64,000 nucleotides of DNA, taken from assembly GCA_026874595.1 (NCBI GenBank), contig CM049306.1, forward strand, positions 4,908,019-4,972,018. Direction: 5' to 3'. This document shows positions 12,201 to 23,082 of this stretch, one piece after another. The stretch's first letter is position 1; each line of letters starts with the position of its first letter. This DNA is from Sipunculus nudus. Taxonomy: Eukaryota; Annelida; Sipuncula; Golfingiida; Sipunculidae. The position numbers were made by a program, and so were the translations under genes. The notes below the pieces were generated by a model. It did no database searches. It saw only the letters and a list, made by a program, of their open reading frames with translations, and was not told the DNA's origin.

Positions 12201-15200
12201 TTCTATGACAACCAATTTAGCCTTCCTGACAAACCTTTCCTTATGTTAACATTTGGTAAAAAAAAAATCTAACAACACTTTACATGATCAACAAGCATTT
12301 TTAATTGCAAGGTAATCCATACAACAATTTTTGAGAGACTGAAAGATCTGCAGATATTTTACTTATGTCAAACATTTTTTATATTTGGTTCATTTTGAGT
12401 TCTGACCAGAATATGCAAATGAGGCACAAATATTTTTATTTGAAAATTTGATGGTGCCCCAATGATCGCTCAGATCTGTTAAGTTTTGTGACCTTATATG
12501 GGGTTTCTAAAGAGACCTAACTTTATTTATAGTTAGAACTTAAATACTTCTCAGGGCTAATGGTGTAATGGTTAGGATCAGTATGCATCTGACATGTAGT
12601 CAACTGGAAAAAGACCCATTCCTGTTGCTCAGCAAGAATGAGTCAGCTTTGCTAAAAATTGAGGTGCCACCTCACAATATAAATTCTTAAAAAGATTGTG
12701 CCTTTTAAATATTTTTCATGAATTCTATGGAGCATAGCTCAACACTGCACCCATCTACCATTCTAAGCACTCTGTAAGAAGCTGCCTGTGTGTTAATGCA
12801 CTTTTGAGGCACCTCATTGTGGACACTGGACTTACCTTTTCCTCTGAAAAGTAGTTCCGGTAGTGGAAATCTTGTTCCAGGAATGCATGGTGCTTAACCT
12901 GCTTCCTCTTGGTTTTTCCGAACAAGGGAAAAATTACTGAAACTCCTGACTGTCATCTACATCATGTATATACTGTACCTGGTTGAGGGGCCTCATCGTG
13001 ATCACTGAACTCCTGTCATCTACATCATGTATACTGTACCTTGTTGAGAGGCCTCATCGTGATCACTGAACTCCTGTCATCTACATCATGTATATACTGT
13101 ACCTTGTTGAGGGGCCTTATCGTGATCACTGAACTCCTGTCATCTACTTCATGTATACTGTACCTTGTTGAGAGGCCTCATCGTGATCACTGAAACTCCT
13201 GACTGTCATCTATATCATGTATATACTGTACCTTGTTGAGGGGCCTCATCGTGATCACTGAACTCCTGTCATCTACATCATGTATATACTGTACCTTGTT
13301 GAGGGGTCTTGTTGTGATCACTGAACTCCTGTCATCTACATCATGTATATACTGTACCTTGTTGAGGGGCCTCATCATGATCACTGAACTCCTGTCATCT
13401 ACATCATGTATATACTGTACCTTGTTGAGGGGCCTTATCGTGATCACTGAACTCCTGTCATCTACATCATGTATATACTGTACCTTGTTGAGGGGCCTTA
13501 TCGTGATCACTGAACTCCTGTCATCTACATCATGTATATGCTGTACCTGTTTGAGGGGTCTCGTTGTGATCACTGAACTCCTGTCATCTACATCAGGTAT
13601 ATACTGTACCTGGTTGAGGGGCCTCATCCTGATCACTGAACTCCTGTCATCTACATCATGTATACTGTACCTTGTTGAGGGGCCTCGTTGTGATCACTGA
13701 ACTCCTGTCATCTACATCATGTATACTGTACCTTGTTGAGGGGGCTCGTCGTGATCACTGAACTCCTGTCATCTACATCATGTATACTGTACCTGGTTGA
13801 GGGGTCTTGTTGTGATCACTGAACTCCTGTCATCTACATCATGTATATACTGCACCTGGTTGAGGGGTCTTGTTGTGATCACTGAACTCCTGTCATCTAC
13901 ATCATGTATACTGTACCTGGTTGAGGGGTGTTGTCGTGATCACTGAACTCCTGTCATCTACATCATGTATATACTGTACCTTGTTGAGGGGCCTCATCGT
14001 GATCACTGAACTCCTGTCATCTACATCATGTATACTGTACCTGGTTGAGGGGTCTTGTTGTGATCACTGAACTCCTGTCATCTACATCATGTATATACTG
14101 CACCTGGTTGAGGGGTCTTGTTGTGATCACTGAACTCCTGTCATCTACATCATGTATACTGTACCTGGTTGAGGGGTCTTGTTGTGATCACTGAACTCCT
14201 GTCATCTACATCATGTATACTGTACCTGGTTCAGGGGCCTTGTCCTGATCACTGAACTCCTGTCATCTACATCATGTATATACTGTACCTTGTTGAGGGG
14301 CCTCGTTGTGATCACTGAACTCCTGTCATCTACATCATGTATATACTGTACCTTGTTGAGGGGTCTTGTTGTGATCACTGAACTCCTGTCATCTACATCA
14401 TGTATATACTGCACCTGGTTGAGGGGTCTTGTTGTGATCACTGAACTCCTGTCATCTACATCATGTATATACTGCACCTGGTTGAGGGGTGTTGTCGTGA
14501 TCACTGAACTCCTGTCATCTACATCATGTATATACTGTACCTTGTTGAGGGGCCTCATCGTGATCACTGAACTCCTGTCATCTACATCATGTATATACTG
14601 TACCTTGTTGAGGGGCCTCATCGTGATCACTGAACTCCTGTCATCTACATCATGTATATACTGTACCTTGTTGAGGGGCCTCATCGTGATCACTGAACTC
14701 CTGTCATCTACATCATGTATATACTGTACCTTGTTGAGGGGCCTCATCGTGATCACTGAACTCCTGTCATCTACATCATGTATATACTGTACCTTGTTGA
14801 GGGGCCTCATCATGATCACTGAACTCCTATCATCTACATCATGTATATACTGTACCTGGTTGAGGGGTCTCGTTGTGATCACTGAACTCCTGTCATCTAC
14901 ATCATGTATATACTGTACCTGGTTGAGGGGCCTCATCGTGATCACTGAACTCCTGTCATCTACATCATGTATACTGTACCTGGTTGAGGGGTCTCGTTGT
15001 GATCACTGAACTCCTGTCATCTACATCATGTATATACTGTACCTGGTTGAGGGGCCTCATCGTGATCACTGAACTCCTGTCATCTACATCATGTATATAC
15101 TGTACCTGGTTGAGGGGTCTTGTTGTGATCACTGAAACTCCTGACTGTCATCTATATCATGTATATACTGTACCTTGTTGAGGGGCCTCATCGTGATCAC

Positions 15201-18200
15201 TGAACTCCTGTCATCTACATCATGTATACTGTACCTGGTTGAGGGGTCTCGTTGTGATCACTGAACTCCTGTCATCTACATCAGGTATATACTGTACCTG
15301 GTTGAGGGGCCTCATCCTGATCACTGAACTCCTGTCATCTACATCATGTATACTGTACCTTGTTGAGGGGCCTCGTTGTGATCACTGAACTCCTGTCATC
15401 TACATCATGTATACTGTACCTTGTTGAGGGGGCTCGTCGTGATCACTGAACTCCTGTCATCTACATCATGTATACTGTACCTGGTTGAGGGGTCTTGTTG
15501 TGATCACTGAACTCCTGTCATCTACATCATGTATATACTGCACCTGGTTGAGGGGTCTTGTTGTGATCACTGAACTCCTGTCATCTACATCATGTATACT
15601 GTACCTGGTTGAGGGGTGTTGTCGTGATCACTGAACTCCTGTCATCTACATCATGTATATACTGTACCTTGTTGAGGGGCCTCATCGTGATCACTGAACT
15701 CCTGTCATCTACATCATGTATACTGTACCTGGTTGAGGGGTCTTGTTGTGATCACTGAACTCCTGTCATCTACATCATGTATATACTGCACCTGGTTGAG
15801 GGGTCTTGTTGTGATCACTGAACTCCTGTCATCTACATCATGTATACTGTACCTGGTTGAGGGGTCTTGTTGTGATCACTGAACTCCTGTCATCTACATC
15901 ATGTATACTGTACCTGGTTCAGGGGCCTTGTCCTGATCACTGAACTCCTGTCATCTACATCATGTATATACTGTACCTTGTTGAGGGGCCTCGTTGTGAT
16001 CACTGAACTCCTGTCATCTACATCATGTATATACTGTACCTTGTTGAGGGGTCTTGTTGTGATCACTGAACTCCTGTCATCTACATCATGTATATACTGC
16101 ACCTGGTTGAGGGGTCTTGTTGTGATCACTGAACTCCTGTCATCTACATCATGTATATACTGCACCTGGTTGAGGGGTGTTGTCGTGATCACTGAACTCC
16201 TGTCATCTACATCATGTATATACTGTACCTTGTTGAGGGGCCTCATCGTGATCACTGAACTCCTGTCATCTACATCATGTATATACTGTACCTTGTTGAG
16301 GGGCCTCATCGTGATCACTGAACTCCTGTCATCTACATCATGTATATACTGTACCTTGTTGAGGGGCCTCATCGTGATCACTGAACTCCTGTCATCTACA
16401 TCATGTATATACTGTACCTTGTTGAGGGGCCTCATCGTGATCACTGAACTCCTGTCATCTACATCATGTATATACTGTACCTTGTTGAGGGGCCTCATCA
16501 TGATCACTGAACTCCTATCATCTACATCATGTATATACTGTACCTGGTTGAGGGGTCTCGTTGTGATCACTGAACTCCTGTCATCTACATCATGTATATA
16601 CTGTACCTGGTTGAGGGGCCTCATCGTGATCACTGAACTCCTGTCATCTACATCATGTATACTGTACCTGGTTGAGGGGTCTCGTTGTGATCACTGAACT
16701 CCTGTCATCTACATCATGTATATACTGTACCTGGTTGAGGGGCCTCATCGTGATCACTGAACTCCTGTCATCTACATCATGTATATACTGTACCTGGTTG
16801 AGGGGTCTTGTTGTGATCACTGAAACTCCTGACTGTCATCTATATCATGTATATACTGTACCTTGTTGAGGGGCCTCATCGTGATCACTGAACTCCTGTC
16901 ATCTACATCATGTATACTGTACCTGGTTGAGGGGTCTTGTTGTGATCACTGAACTCCTGTCATCTACATCATGTATATACTGCACCTGGTTGAGGGGTGT
17001 TGTCGTGATCACTGAACTCCTGTCATCTACATCATGTATATACTGTACCTTGTTGAGGGGCCTCATCGTGATCACTGAACTCCTGTCATCTACATCATGT
17101 ATATACTGTACCTTGTTGAGGGGCCTCATCATGATCACTGAACTCCTGTCATCTACATCATGTATATACTGCACCTGGTTGAGGGGTGTTGTCGTGATCA
17201 CTGAACTCCTGTCATCTACATCATGTATATACTGTACCTTGTTGAGGGGCCTCATCGTGATCACTGAACTCCTGTCATCTACATCATGTATATACTGTAC
17301 CTTGTTGAGGGGCCTCATCGTGATCACTGAACTCCTGTCATCTACATCATGTATATACTGTACCTTGTTGAGGGGCCTCATCGTGATCACTGAACTCCTG
17401 TCATCTACATCATGTATATACTGTACCTTGTTGAGGGGCCTCATCGTGATCACTGAACTCCTGTCATCTACATCATGTATATACTGTACCTTGTTGAGGG
17501 GCCTCATCGTGATCACTGAACTCCTATCATCTAAATCATGTATATACTGTACCTGGTTGAGGGGTCTCGTTGTGATCACTGAACTCCTGTCATCTACATC
17601 ATGTATATACTGTACCTGGTTGAGGGGCCTCATCGTGATCACTGAACTCCTATCATCTACATCATGTATATACTGTACCTGGTTGAGGGGTCTCGTTGTG
17701 ATCACTGAACTCCTGTCATCTACATCATGTATATACTGTACCTGGTTGAGGGGCCTCATCGTGATCACTGAACTCCTGTCATATACATCATGTATACTGT
17801 ACCTTGTTGAGGGGCCTCGTTGTGATCACTGAACTCCTGTCATCTACATCATGTATACTGTACCTGGTTGAGGGGGCTCGTCGTGATCACTGAACTCCTG
17901 TCATCTACATCATGTATACTGTACCTGGTTGAGGGGTCTTGTTGTGATCACTGAACTCCTGTCATCTACATCATGTATATACTGCACCTGGTTGAGGGGT
18001 CTTGTTGTGATCACTGAACTCCTGTCATCTACATCATGTATACTGTACCTGGTTGAGGGGTCTTGTTGTGATCACTGAACTCCTGTCATCTACATCATGT
18101 ATACTGTACCTGGTTGAGGGGCCTCATCGTGATCACTGAAATCCTGACTGTCATCCACATCATCCTCGTATTCCTCTTCATCTTCTGTTGGTGGTCTGTT

Positions 18201-21200
18201 TGTCATCAGATCATGCAGCTTCCTCTGATATACTTTCCTTGTTGTAGCTTAATAAATTAATTATAAACATTCAATTACATCAGGGTACAACTTACAGATT
18301 TGGACAACAAATCACATGAGGTTACATATTGTTGACAATTTGAGATATAAAAATATTGTCAGGAAAACTGGCATATTATATCTGTCTAATAATAGATAAA
18401 GCTTGAAGTACATGTGGCAAACAAGCATGCAACTGATTAATTCAGAATATGAACTGGTTGACTAAGGGCTCTTTCAAAATTACAGATGCTGGTGCACGAG
18501 AAAAATGCATATCAATATTGATTACTTTAACAAACTTCATTTAAACATTCTAAATTCATTTTTTTCTGCTGATCTTATAAAAATTAACATTTTTTTAATC
18601 ACTATGTTGTAAGGGCAGGGAACTTAAGCCATAGAATAGACTGGCTTGTGTGTTGCCTGATCATGACAGCCGGATTGATTTCCTAATTAGGCTGCGAGCA
18701 TGGCTTGTTTGTACAACATCAAATTGTTATTGAGCAAAGCACACTTAATGATAAACACTTCTGCTGACTTACAGGAATACAAGATAATATGTTCATTTTT
18801 ATTACAAATTATTTGATTTATGTCAAGATTTGTAAACCATGAATAAGACATTAAACACATTTATCTATATAACATAATTCTATGAGTGGCTATAAATGAA
18901 TAGGCTCGTGCCTAGGATAAAGGATAAACCAATATTCCAAGCAGATGACACTGATGTGACCCTTCATGCAAAAATACCTACATATGATTGGTCCAACGTC
19001 AACTCCTCGGTCTCGAAGCTCCATTGCCAACTCGTCATCGGTCAGCTGTATCACCTCAGGTAGAATCTCCTTTGCTGGCATGATGACTTCTGTTTTAATT
19101 AACTTCTTTGGGCTACCAGGTTTCCTCTTAATGAAAAAGGAAGCAATTTACCACTCACTATGTGATTGTCAATATATATTTATCCACAGACTAGAAATTT
19201 ATGGGAAGCATTAACCCTCCCTCCTGAAGACTTCTGATAGGTTCTTCTGATCTAGTAATAGACTAGTCAACATTTACACATGCATGTACCATTTCAGACC
19301 GTATCCTATTGATCTAGTATGTGCACATGCATGTACCATTTCTGACAGAAACTTACTGATCTACTATGTGCTCATGTATGTACCATTTCTGACTGGACTC
19401 TACTGAACTAGTATTTGCACTTGTATGTACCATTTCTGACTGGACTCAGTCTTTTTGCCTCAATCTCAAACTTTTCTTGATACTTGTGAGAAGGGCATGT
19501 TGTCTAGTTTCAAAACTTTATGAATATCATACTTTAACTTAAGTCTTAATGCAATAGTTTAATGGACAATGCCTACAGGCCTAATGCAAACCTGTGCAAA
19601 TTTTGGGAGTATGAATGGAGGATTATGTTTAAATTGATCATCTTATGTCCTGCATATCTACCTTAGTCATTATGATTTCAGCAAAATGGACGTTTCAGAC
19701 CTGCAATTTCAGACTAGGTCATTTTAAAACTAGGATGTATCAGTCAGGATATTTTGGATATGTTCTTTTTTGCCAGGGTGGATTATTTGGACAGATGAAC
19801 GGACAATTTGGCAGCATGGTTTCAAAGAAGAACTTTTTTAATGTTTTTTGGATTCTTCCCTATAAAATCTAAGAAAATCCAGTTAGCCAAGAAATAAGCA
19901 AAATCCGTTAGAATTTTTAGATGACAAATTTTTTGCAAAAAATTCAGTGATGCTAGCTCCTGCCCTTTTTGAGATCGCTATGACGCACGACGGAGCACGG
20001 AAGACTGATGACACCACACCATTGCATAAGCTCACAAATTCGCTAAAAATGCAAACCCAGGTTTTTTCAAACAATTGAAAGATATTGTTCCAATAGTTCT
20101 AATATGAGCATTCTGTATCTAGACAATGTGTCTAGATGTCTAGACGCTGTGTCTAGATGTCTAGACACCTTGTCTAGACACCAGACAGAGCGAGGTCAGT
20201 TGCCAAGGTGATGTCTGAACCCCACCTGGTTGTACTGGGCGACCTCTTGTGTTGGCTGCTGAAACTGGGCATGTTGTCAAATCTGTTTTCAAACACAGAA
20301 AGCCTTTTTCAATCGGTTACAATGCTTTTTTTAAAGCTGCATTTTCCCAATCTATTCTTATAAAACTGGCAGAACCCTACCATAGAATAATTCTTTTAAA
20401 GTTTAAACCAATCAGCTTTACAGTTTCATCATAAAACAGTGTATAAGCTAGAAGAGTCTAAAATTACATTTTCGCTTGTAAAAACCAGATCAATGTAGAT
20501 GGCGCCACCAATACCTCAATTTCAGATATGACTTTTATGACAAACATTGGCATAAAATCAAGTGGTGATTGCTCCAGCCGTTTCTGATATTTTAATCTTA
20601 GTGTGCTTTTTGGGATAGATGACTAAGTTCAACCTCCTGTAACTTGGCCAAAAATCACCAAACCATTCATACAAACTTGAGAAAGATTTGTTCCAGGGAA
20701 CATTTCTGTGAAATATTGGACAATTTGGCTGGACAGTTTCAGAGAAGATTTTTAAAGGTTTTTAAGCTTTTTCTCTATAAAATCTAAATTAATGCAGATA
20801 CCCAATAATAAGCTCTATGGCATCAAGTTTCACGTGACTAATTCTAACATGTAATTTGGAGCTGATAGCTCTGACGGTTTCTGACTTACAGCCCTGGACG
20901 GCGGGCGGGCCAGCCCTGGACGGCAGATAGACGATGCTGCGCCATCGCATAAGCCCACAAGTTCGCTAAAAATGTTGTTTGTAAAACAGTTCAACCCTTT
21001 TGGGCTTAATGAGCTGCCATATCCAAAACCTATTTTAGACCTCTACAAAACAAAGATGAAAACATCTCATGCCTTGTGCAGAATCATGGGGCAATATCAG
21101 CACTGACATCAGTCAATATTTTTTTTACTTATAAATCATTTAATGTTTCAGAAAAGGGTGCCTTTCCTGTATGATCACAAAAGAGACATATCCTGGCTCC

Positions 21201-22820
21201 AGAGTGGAGCAGAAAACTATGGTGCATGCTATTTTAAAGGGTCCTAATCACCTATCTGAAACATGGATATCACCACACACAGGCTGCATGTTGTGTTTAT
21301 ACCAAAATGTTTTTAATATATGGAGGCCTGCAAAAAAATTACAAATTCAACAAGGGAATCTGGCGCAAGTCTGATAAGCCACAGCTGTGCAAATGGCGCT
21401 TTGCAACAAGTGACCTTTCTACCTCCGCATTTTAGCAAACTGCCACCTTAGGTTACATGTTTTTTCCTGTTTGTCAACACTGCTGTGTTTACAAACACGT
21501 TGTTGATAAACAAGTCCATAAATACTTCACGGAGGCCTTATAAGATCTTTTCATAACAAGATTTACTGGTAGATCATTAATAAATACACAGAAGAAGCCA
21601 GAAATCACATAAATTCTTCTTCAAAAGGTAGGTGAATGGGCAGCTTTAAGTGCTTGTTACTCAGACCGTATTTATAAAGGAATCAGCCATGTACAAGAAC
21701 CTCTGAACCTGGACCTTTCATTATAAATTTGATGTAAAATCAGTTATCTCACGTTGACTTGTATGCATATTGCATTTGTGGTTCATAAACTGAAGACAGG
21801 AAGTAAATACACAGAATTATATCTTTAAGCTACAAAAATGTTAACATCACTTAATTTTAAGGTATGGCCAGCCTGGTTAATTATCTATTAATATGATGAG
21901 ACGAAAAATAATCATTGTTTTTATCAAAATCAAGAGTAATTCTTAAATTTACATAGCAAATCTGGGTTCCCAGCAGTCTCCATGACTATTATTCAGTTAA
22001 GAAAATTAAGTTCAGATTCTGGAACAGTGAATTGTTCAACTGAAATACAAAAGAATGACATACTTAAATCCTACCTACAACTGAACTGGATCTGGAACGT
22101 CACTTCCTATTAATGCAGAAAATGTAAAATAAGCAATGTCTGTGTAAAATGGTGTAACTGGAAGTTCCCAAGTATTACAAAGGGGATTTCCAGACATAAC
22201 ACATGCTGCCCTCTATGATCAGAAGTACGAACCAAATTGTAATCTGTACATCGCCTTCGCAGTAGTTCTAGTTTCTACTACAAACAACAACACAGTATGC
22301 CTTACGCAGCTGTTACGTAATAACGACCTCCACAAAACTTACTGTTGAGGGGTGTCTTATTACATCCCTCTACTGAACTCCCCGCCGTGCCTGGGGTACC
22401 GCTTATAATCAAGTCTGAGATAAGATTACAAGGCGCGGCGCCATTCACTTTGGCAGCTCATCTGGAAGGCCTGTCACATACAATTTGCGACGGTGTACAT
22501 GGAAATTTTAAGTCTTGACATGATGAGACGAACTGGTCATGGTCACCCAACAAAAAAAATATTAATAATAATGGTGAATATTCTACGTAAACATAGTCTA
22601 CCTTGCGACTCTTCGATTGTGCCTTTGGAATTTCGTCTTCGTCAGTTGAAAAATCTAAACTTGAAGTTGAACGCTGTTTGGACAAAATATGCTCTCTGTA
22701 AAGATCAACATATGCCTGTTTCCTTGCATCTGGTGGCGGTAAAGTGACGTCATGCTCTATTAGGGTCTTTCGGAGGCGGTCTTTTGTGAGTGTATTAGGG
22801 TCACTAATAATAGCACTCAT
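6010..22820 (-). CDS. TMPO: LAP2/thymopoietin-like inner nuclear membrane LEM protein (7 exons)
   Basis: Exons, in coding order: 22820-22602, 19126-18982, 18247-18110, 12936-12836, 11325-11267, 10691-10608, 6202-6010; 939 nt, 312 residues. Seen: all introns are GT-AG and all phases agree. Residues 1-50 match the LEM-like domain of vertebrate LAP2 (DPNTLTKDRLRKTLIEHDV, then RKQAYVDLY). Residues 100-137 are a LEM domain (LTDDELAMELRDRGVDVGPI, then TTRKVYQRKL) split across exons 2 and 3. An acidic stretch follows at about 145-160. One hydrophobic segment lies at about 276-294 near the C-terminus, as in LAP2beta. Known of the family: LEM domains bind BAF, the LEM-like domain binds DNA, and the tail anchors the protein in the inner nuclear membrane, tethering chromatin to the lamina. 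Human LAP2beta is longer (454 residues), so the middle is shorter here. Odd: introns 3 and 6 consist largely of exon-derived minisatellites. The exon 4-6 model rests on splice signals and phase only. Confidence 0.85.
6250..6530. repeat. Tandem ~120-bp repeat, about 2.3 copies
   Basis: The motif atgcagaaatattcaaca, ttccagttttaatatatcct, caaactgcagtttcactttc and tgtttacaactggtaggc recurs near 6235, 6330 and 6430. It is intronic to the TMPO-like gene. Confidence 0.7.
6742..6850 (-). repeat. Detached 1.5 units of minisatellite B
   Basis: The same 73-bp motif (accagggtgatcttctgc, ctacttactgtgag) lies beyond a 1-kb dispersed repeat, so the array once reached here and was later interrupted. Confidence 0.85.
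7015..7892 (+). repeat. Dispersed repeat of ~300-bp tandem units with a GGACGGAC tail
   Basis: Three copies of a ~300-bp unit share tcaaggtcacccatcttc, gacttgaccgagat-type sequence and ggtgaatccttttagaga (starts near 7078, 7384 and 7683). A tail gttaacggacgccggacgga and an end gggctgagggctaaaaatg follow. It interrupts minisatellite B in intron 6 of the TMPO-like gene. It is a non-coding dispersed element. Confidence 0.65.
7897..10640 (-). repeat. Minisatellite B: about 38 units of 73 bp, derived from TMPO-like exon 6
   Basis: Read on the gene strand, each unit has an acceptor-like tataatgcag, a 44-nt exon-like core ending in the same CACATCTATCAGG, TCCAGAACC and TCACA bases as exon 6, and the donor gtaagt. 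Exon 6 itself (10691-10608) is the 5' end of the array. Variation is mostly single bases (cttcctgc/cttctgc, ctgtg/cgaga). Confidence 0.93.
10608..10691 (-). CDS. TMPO: TMPO-like exon 6
   Basis: Acceptor atttttcag|G and donor CTCACA|gtaagt. 84 nt, phase 2 to phase 2, encoding ITGRKSYRTAER and a serine/arginine-containing end. Its 3' end and donor are the source of the 73-bp repeat that fills intron 6. Confidence 0.7.
10692..11266 (-). other. Intron 5 of the TMPO-like gene
   Basis: AT-rich, no repeat or RNA gene recognised. Confidence 0.5.
11267..11325 (-). CDS. TMPO: TMPO-like exon 5
   Basis: The acceptor region reads ttttagag|CC, giving two AGs 2 bp apart. Only the second keeps the frame from exon 4 into exon 6. 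Donor AAAGG|gtaagc. 59 nt, phase 0 to phase 2. It encodes a basic, proline- and serine-containing stretch (begins PRSRPVPRSED). Confidence 0.65.
11326..12835 (-). other. Intron 4 of the TMPO-like gene
   Basis: AT-rich. Apart from the weak A-box at 12551 nothing is recognised. Confidence 0.45.
12551..12620 (+). repeat. tRNA-like A-box, possible SINE head
   Basis: ctaatggtgtaatggttagg resembles a tRNA A-box (TGG..TAATGGTTAGGA). No proper B-box (GGTTCGANTCC) or cloverleaf follows, so this is at best a decayed tRNA-derived SINE start. Confidence 0.25.
12836..12936 (-). CDS. TMPO: TMPO-like exon 4
   Basis: Acceptor gtttcag|TAATTT and donor GAAAAG|gtaagt. 101 nt, phase 1 to phase 0, so the phase fits exon 3 exactly. 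The acceptor lies inside a terminal copy of the exon-3-derived repeat. Confidence 0.7.
12948..18140 (-). repeat. Minisatellite A: about 80 units of 61-63 bp, derived from the end of TMPO-like exon 3
   Basis: Head-to-tail units fill the whole of intron 3. Read on the gene strand, each unit holds a copy of the last part of exon 3 (gttcagTGATCACGAT, then GAGGCCCCTCAAC), the donor AG|gtacag or AG|gtgcag, and tata(ta)catgatgtagatgaca. The 61/63-bp variants differ by one TA. The array runs without a break from real exon 3 (18110) to just before exon 4 (12936), whose acceptor lies in the last partial unit. A 63-bp unit has no stop in several frames, which produces long spurious ORFs on both strands. 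Confidence 0.93.
13550..16926. repeat. 1,688-bp higher-order duplication inside minisatellite A
   Basis: The block from about 13550 to 15238 repeats at about 15238 to 16926 with a constant 1,688-bp offset. The same irregular variants (a caggtat unit, a single ggttcagg unit, gactgtcatctatatc) recur at the same offset, and long open frames in the two blocks translate identically. Confidence 0.85.
18110..18247 (-). CDS. TMPO: TMPO-like exon 3 (end of the LEM domain, acidic tract)
   Basis: Acceptor ttaag|CT and donor CCAG|gtacag. 138 nt, phase 1 to phase 1. It encodes the TTRKVYQRKL helix and an acidic run. Its last ~50 bases and the start of the intron are the ancestor of the repeat unit that fills intron 3. 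Confidence 0.82.
18982..19126 (-). CDS. TMPO: TMPO-like exon 2 (first part of the LEM domain)
   Basis: Acceptor attaag|AGG and donor AT|gtaggt. 145 nt, entered in phase 0, leaving one base over. It encodes a basic linker followed by the first LEM helices up to GVDVGPI. Confidence 0.85.
19570..20985 (+). repeat. Dispersed repeat family R1, composite partial copy
   Basis: Shares gcctacaggcctaatgcaaa (19576) and, from about 19780, the ccctataaaatctaagaaaa region with the full copy at 53.9-56.8 kb. It holds two 3' ends (cattgcataagctcacaaat near 20022; catcgcataagcccacaag near 20946, ending ttcgctaaaaatg). Confidence 0.6.
20100..20185. repeat. TCTAGA-rich short tandem repeat
   Basis: Five or more overlapping copies of tgtctagatgtctagac within 85 bp, each palindromic around TCTAGA. 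Confidence 0.8.
21234..21649 (-). mobile_element. TTAA-type MITE, copy 2
   Basis: 416 bp bounded by TTAA at both ends. It is an inverted, diverged copy of the element at 52038-52498 (shared inner parts include tgtgatttctggcttcct, cacttgttgcaaa and ggttacatgt on opposite strands). It lies in intron 1 to upstream territory of the TMPO-like gene (between exons 1 and 2). Confidence 0.7.
22602..22820 (-). CDS. TMPO: TMPO-like exon 1 (LEM-like domain)
   Basis: Starts at the ATG at 22820-22818. An upstream in-frame ATG at 22913 exists, but the LAP2 similarity begins at 22820. Ends at the donor AAG|gtagac, phase 0, 73 codons. Confidence 0.88.
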
Positions 22821-23082
22821 TGTTTTACACAAAATACTCACTACCCCTCTTCCCACGAGTTGTAAGTCCCGCTCCCTGTGAAAAGACCACTCGACGTGGC
22901 GCGACTGTGTCAAGTACGTTGATTGGTTGATGCAATATGGTTAAACCAATGGCAGGGATGTTTATAAAAGTAAGTAAGATCGCATGCGCCATGACCCTGA
23001 GGTCATTGGGCTTCCCCCACATGATGCAGTGTTGACATGGTGTTACTGTAATGTGACATTTCTCTAGGAATTTCCGAAAAAA
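22821..23082. promoter_or_regulatory. Shared divergent promoter between the TMPO-like gene and APEX2
   Basis: 262 bp separate the two start codons. Seen: an inverted CCAAT box at 22922-22926, a direct CCAAT box at 22946-22950, a TATAAA-like tttataaaag at 22961-22970, and cgcatgcgcc at 22981-22990, which resembles the NRF-1 palindrome. Paired CCAAT boxes and NRF-1-like sites are typical of bidirectional housekeeping promoters. Transcription start sites cannot be read from the sequence. Confidence 0.6.

Noticed and set aside
12551-12620. tRNA gene
   Set aside because: Only an A-box-like stretch; no B-box and no cloverleaf.
13187-17832. Long ORFs on both strands, up to 301 codons, made of a 21-residue repeat
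   Set aside because: They exist only because the minisatellite unit is 63 bp without stops. They are intronic to the TMPO-like gene and end wherever a 61-bp unit shifts the frame.
7897-18140. CRISPR-like regular repeat arrays
   Set aside because: Units are head-to-tail with no unique spacers, no cas genes are nearby, and the genome is eukaryotic. They are minisatellites.
22493-22747. Plus-strand ORF of 84 codons
   Set aside because: Antisense shadow of TMPO-like exon 1.
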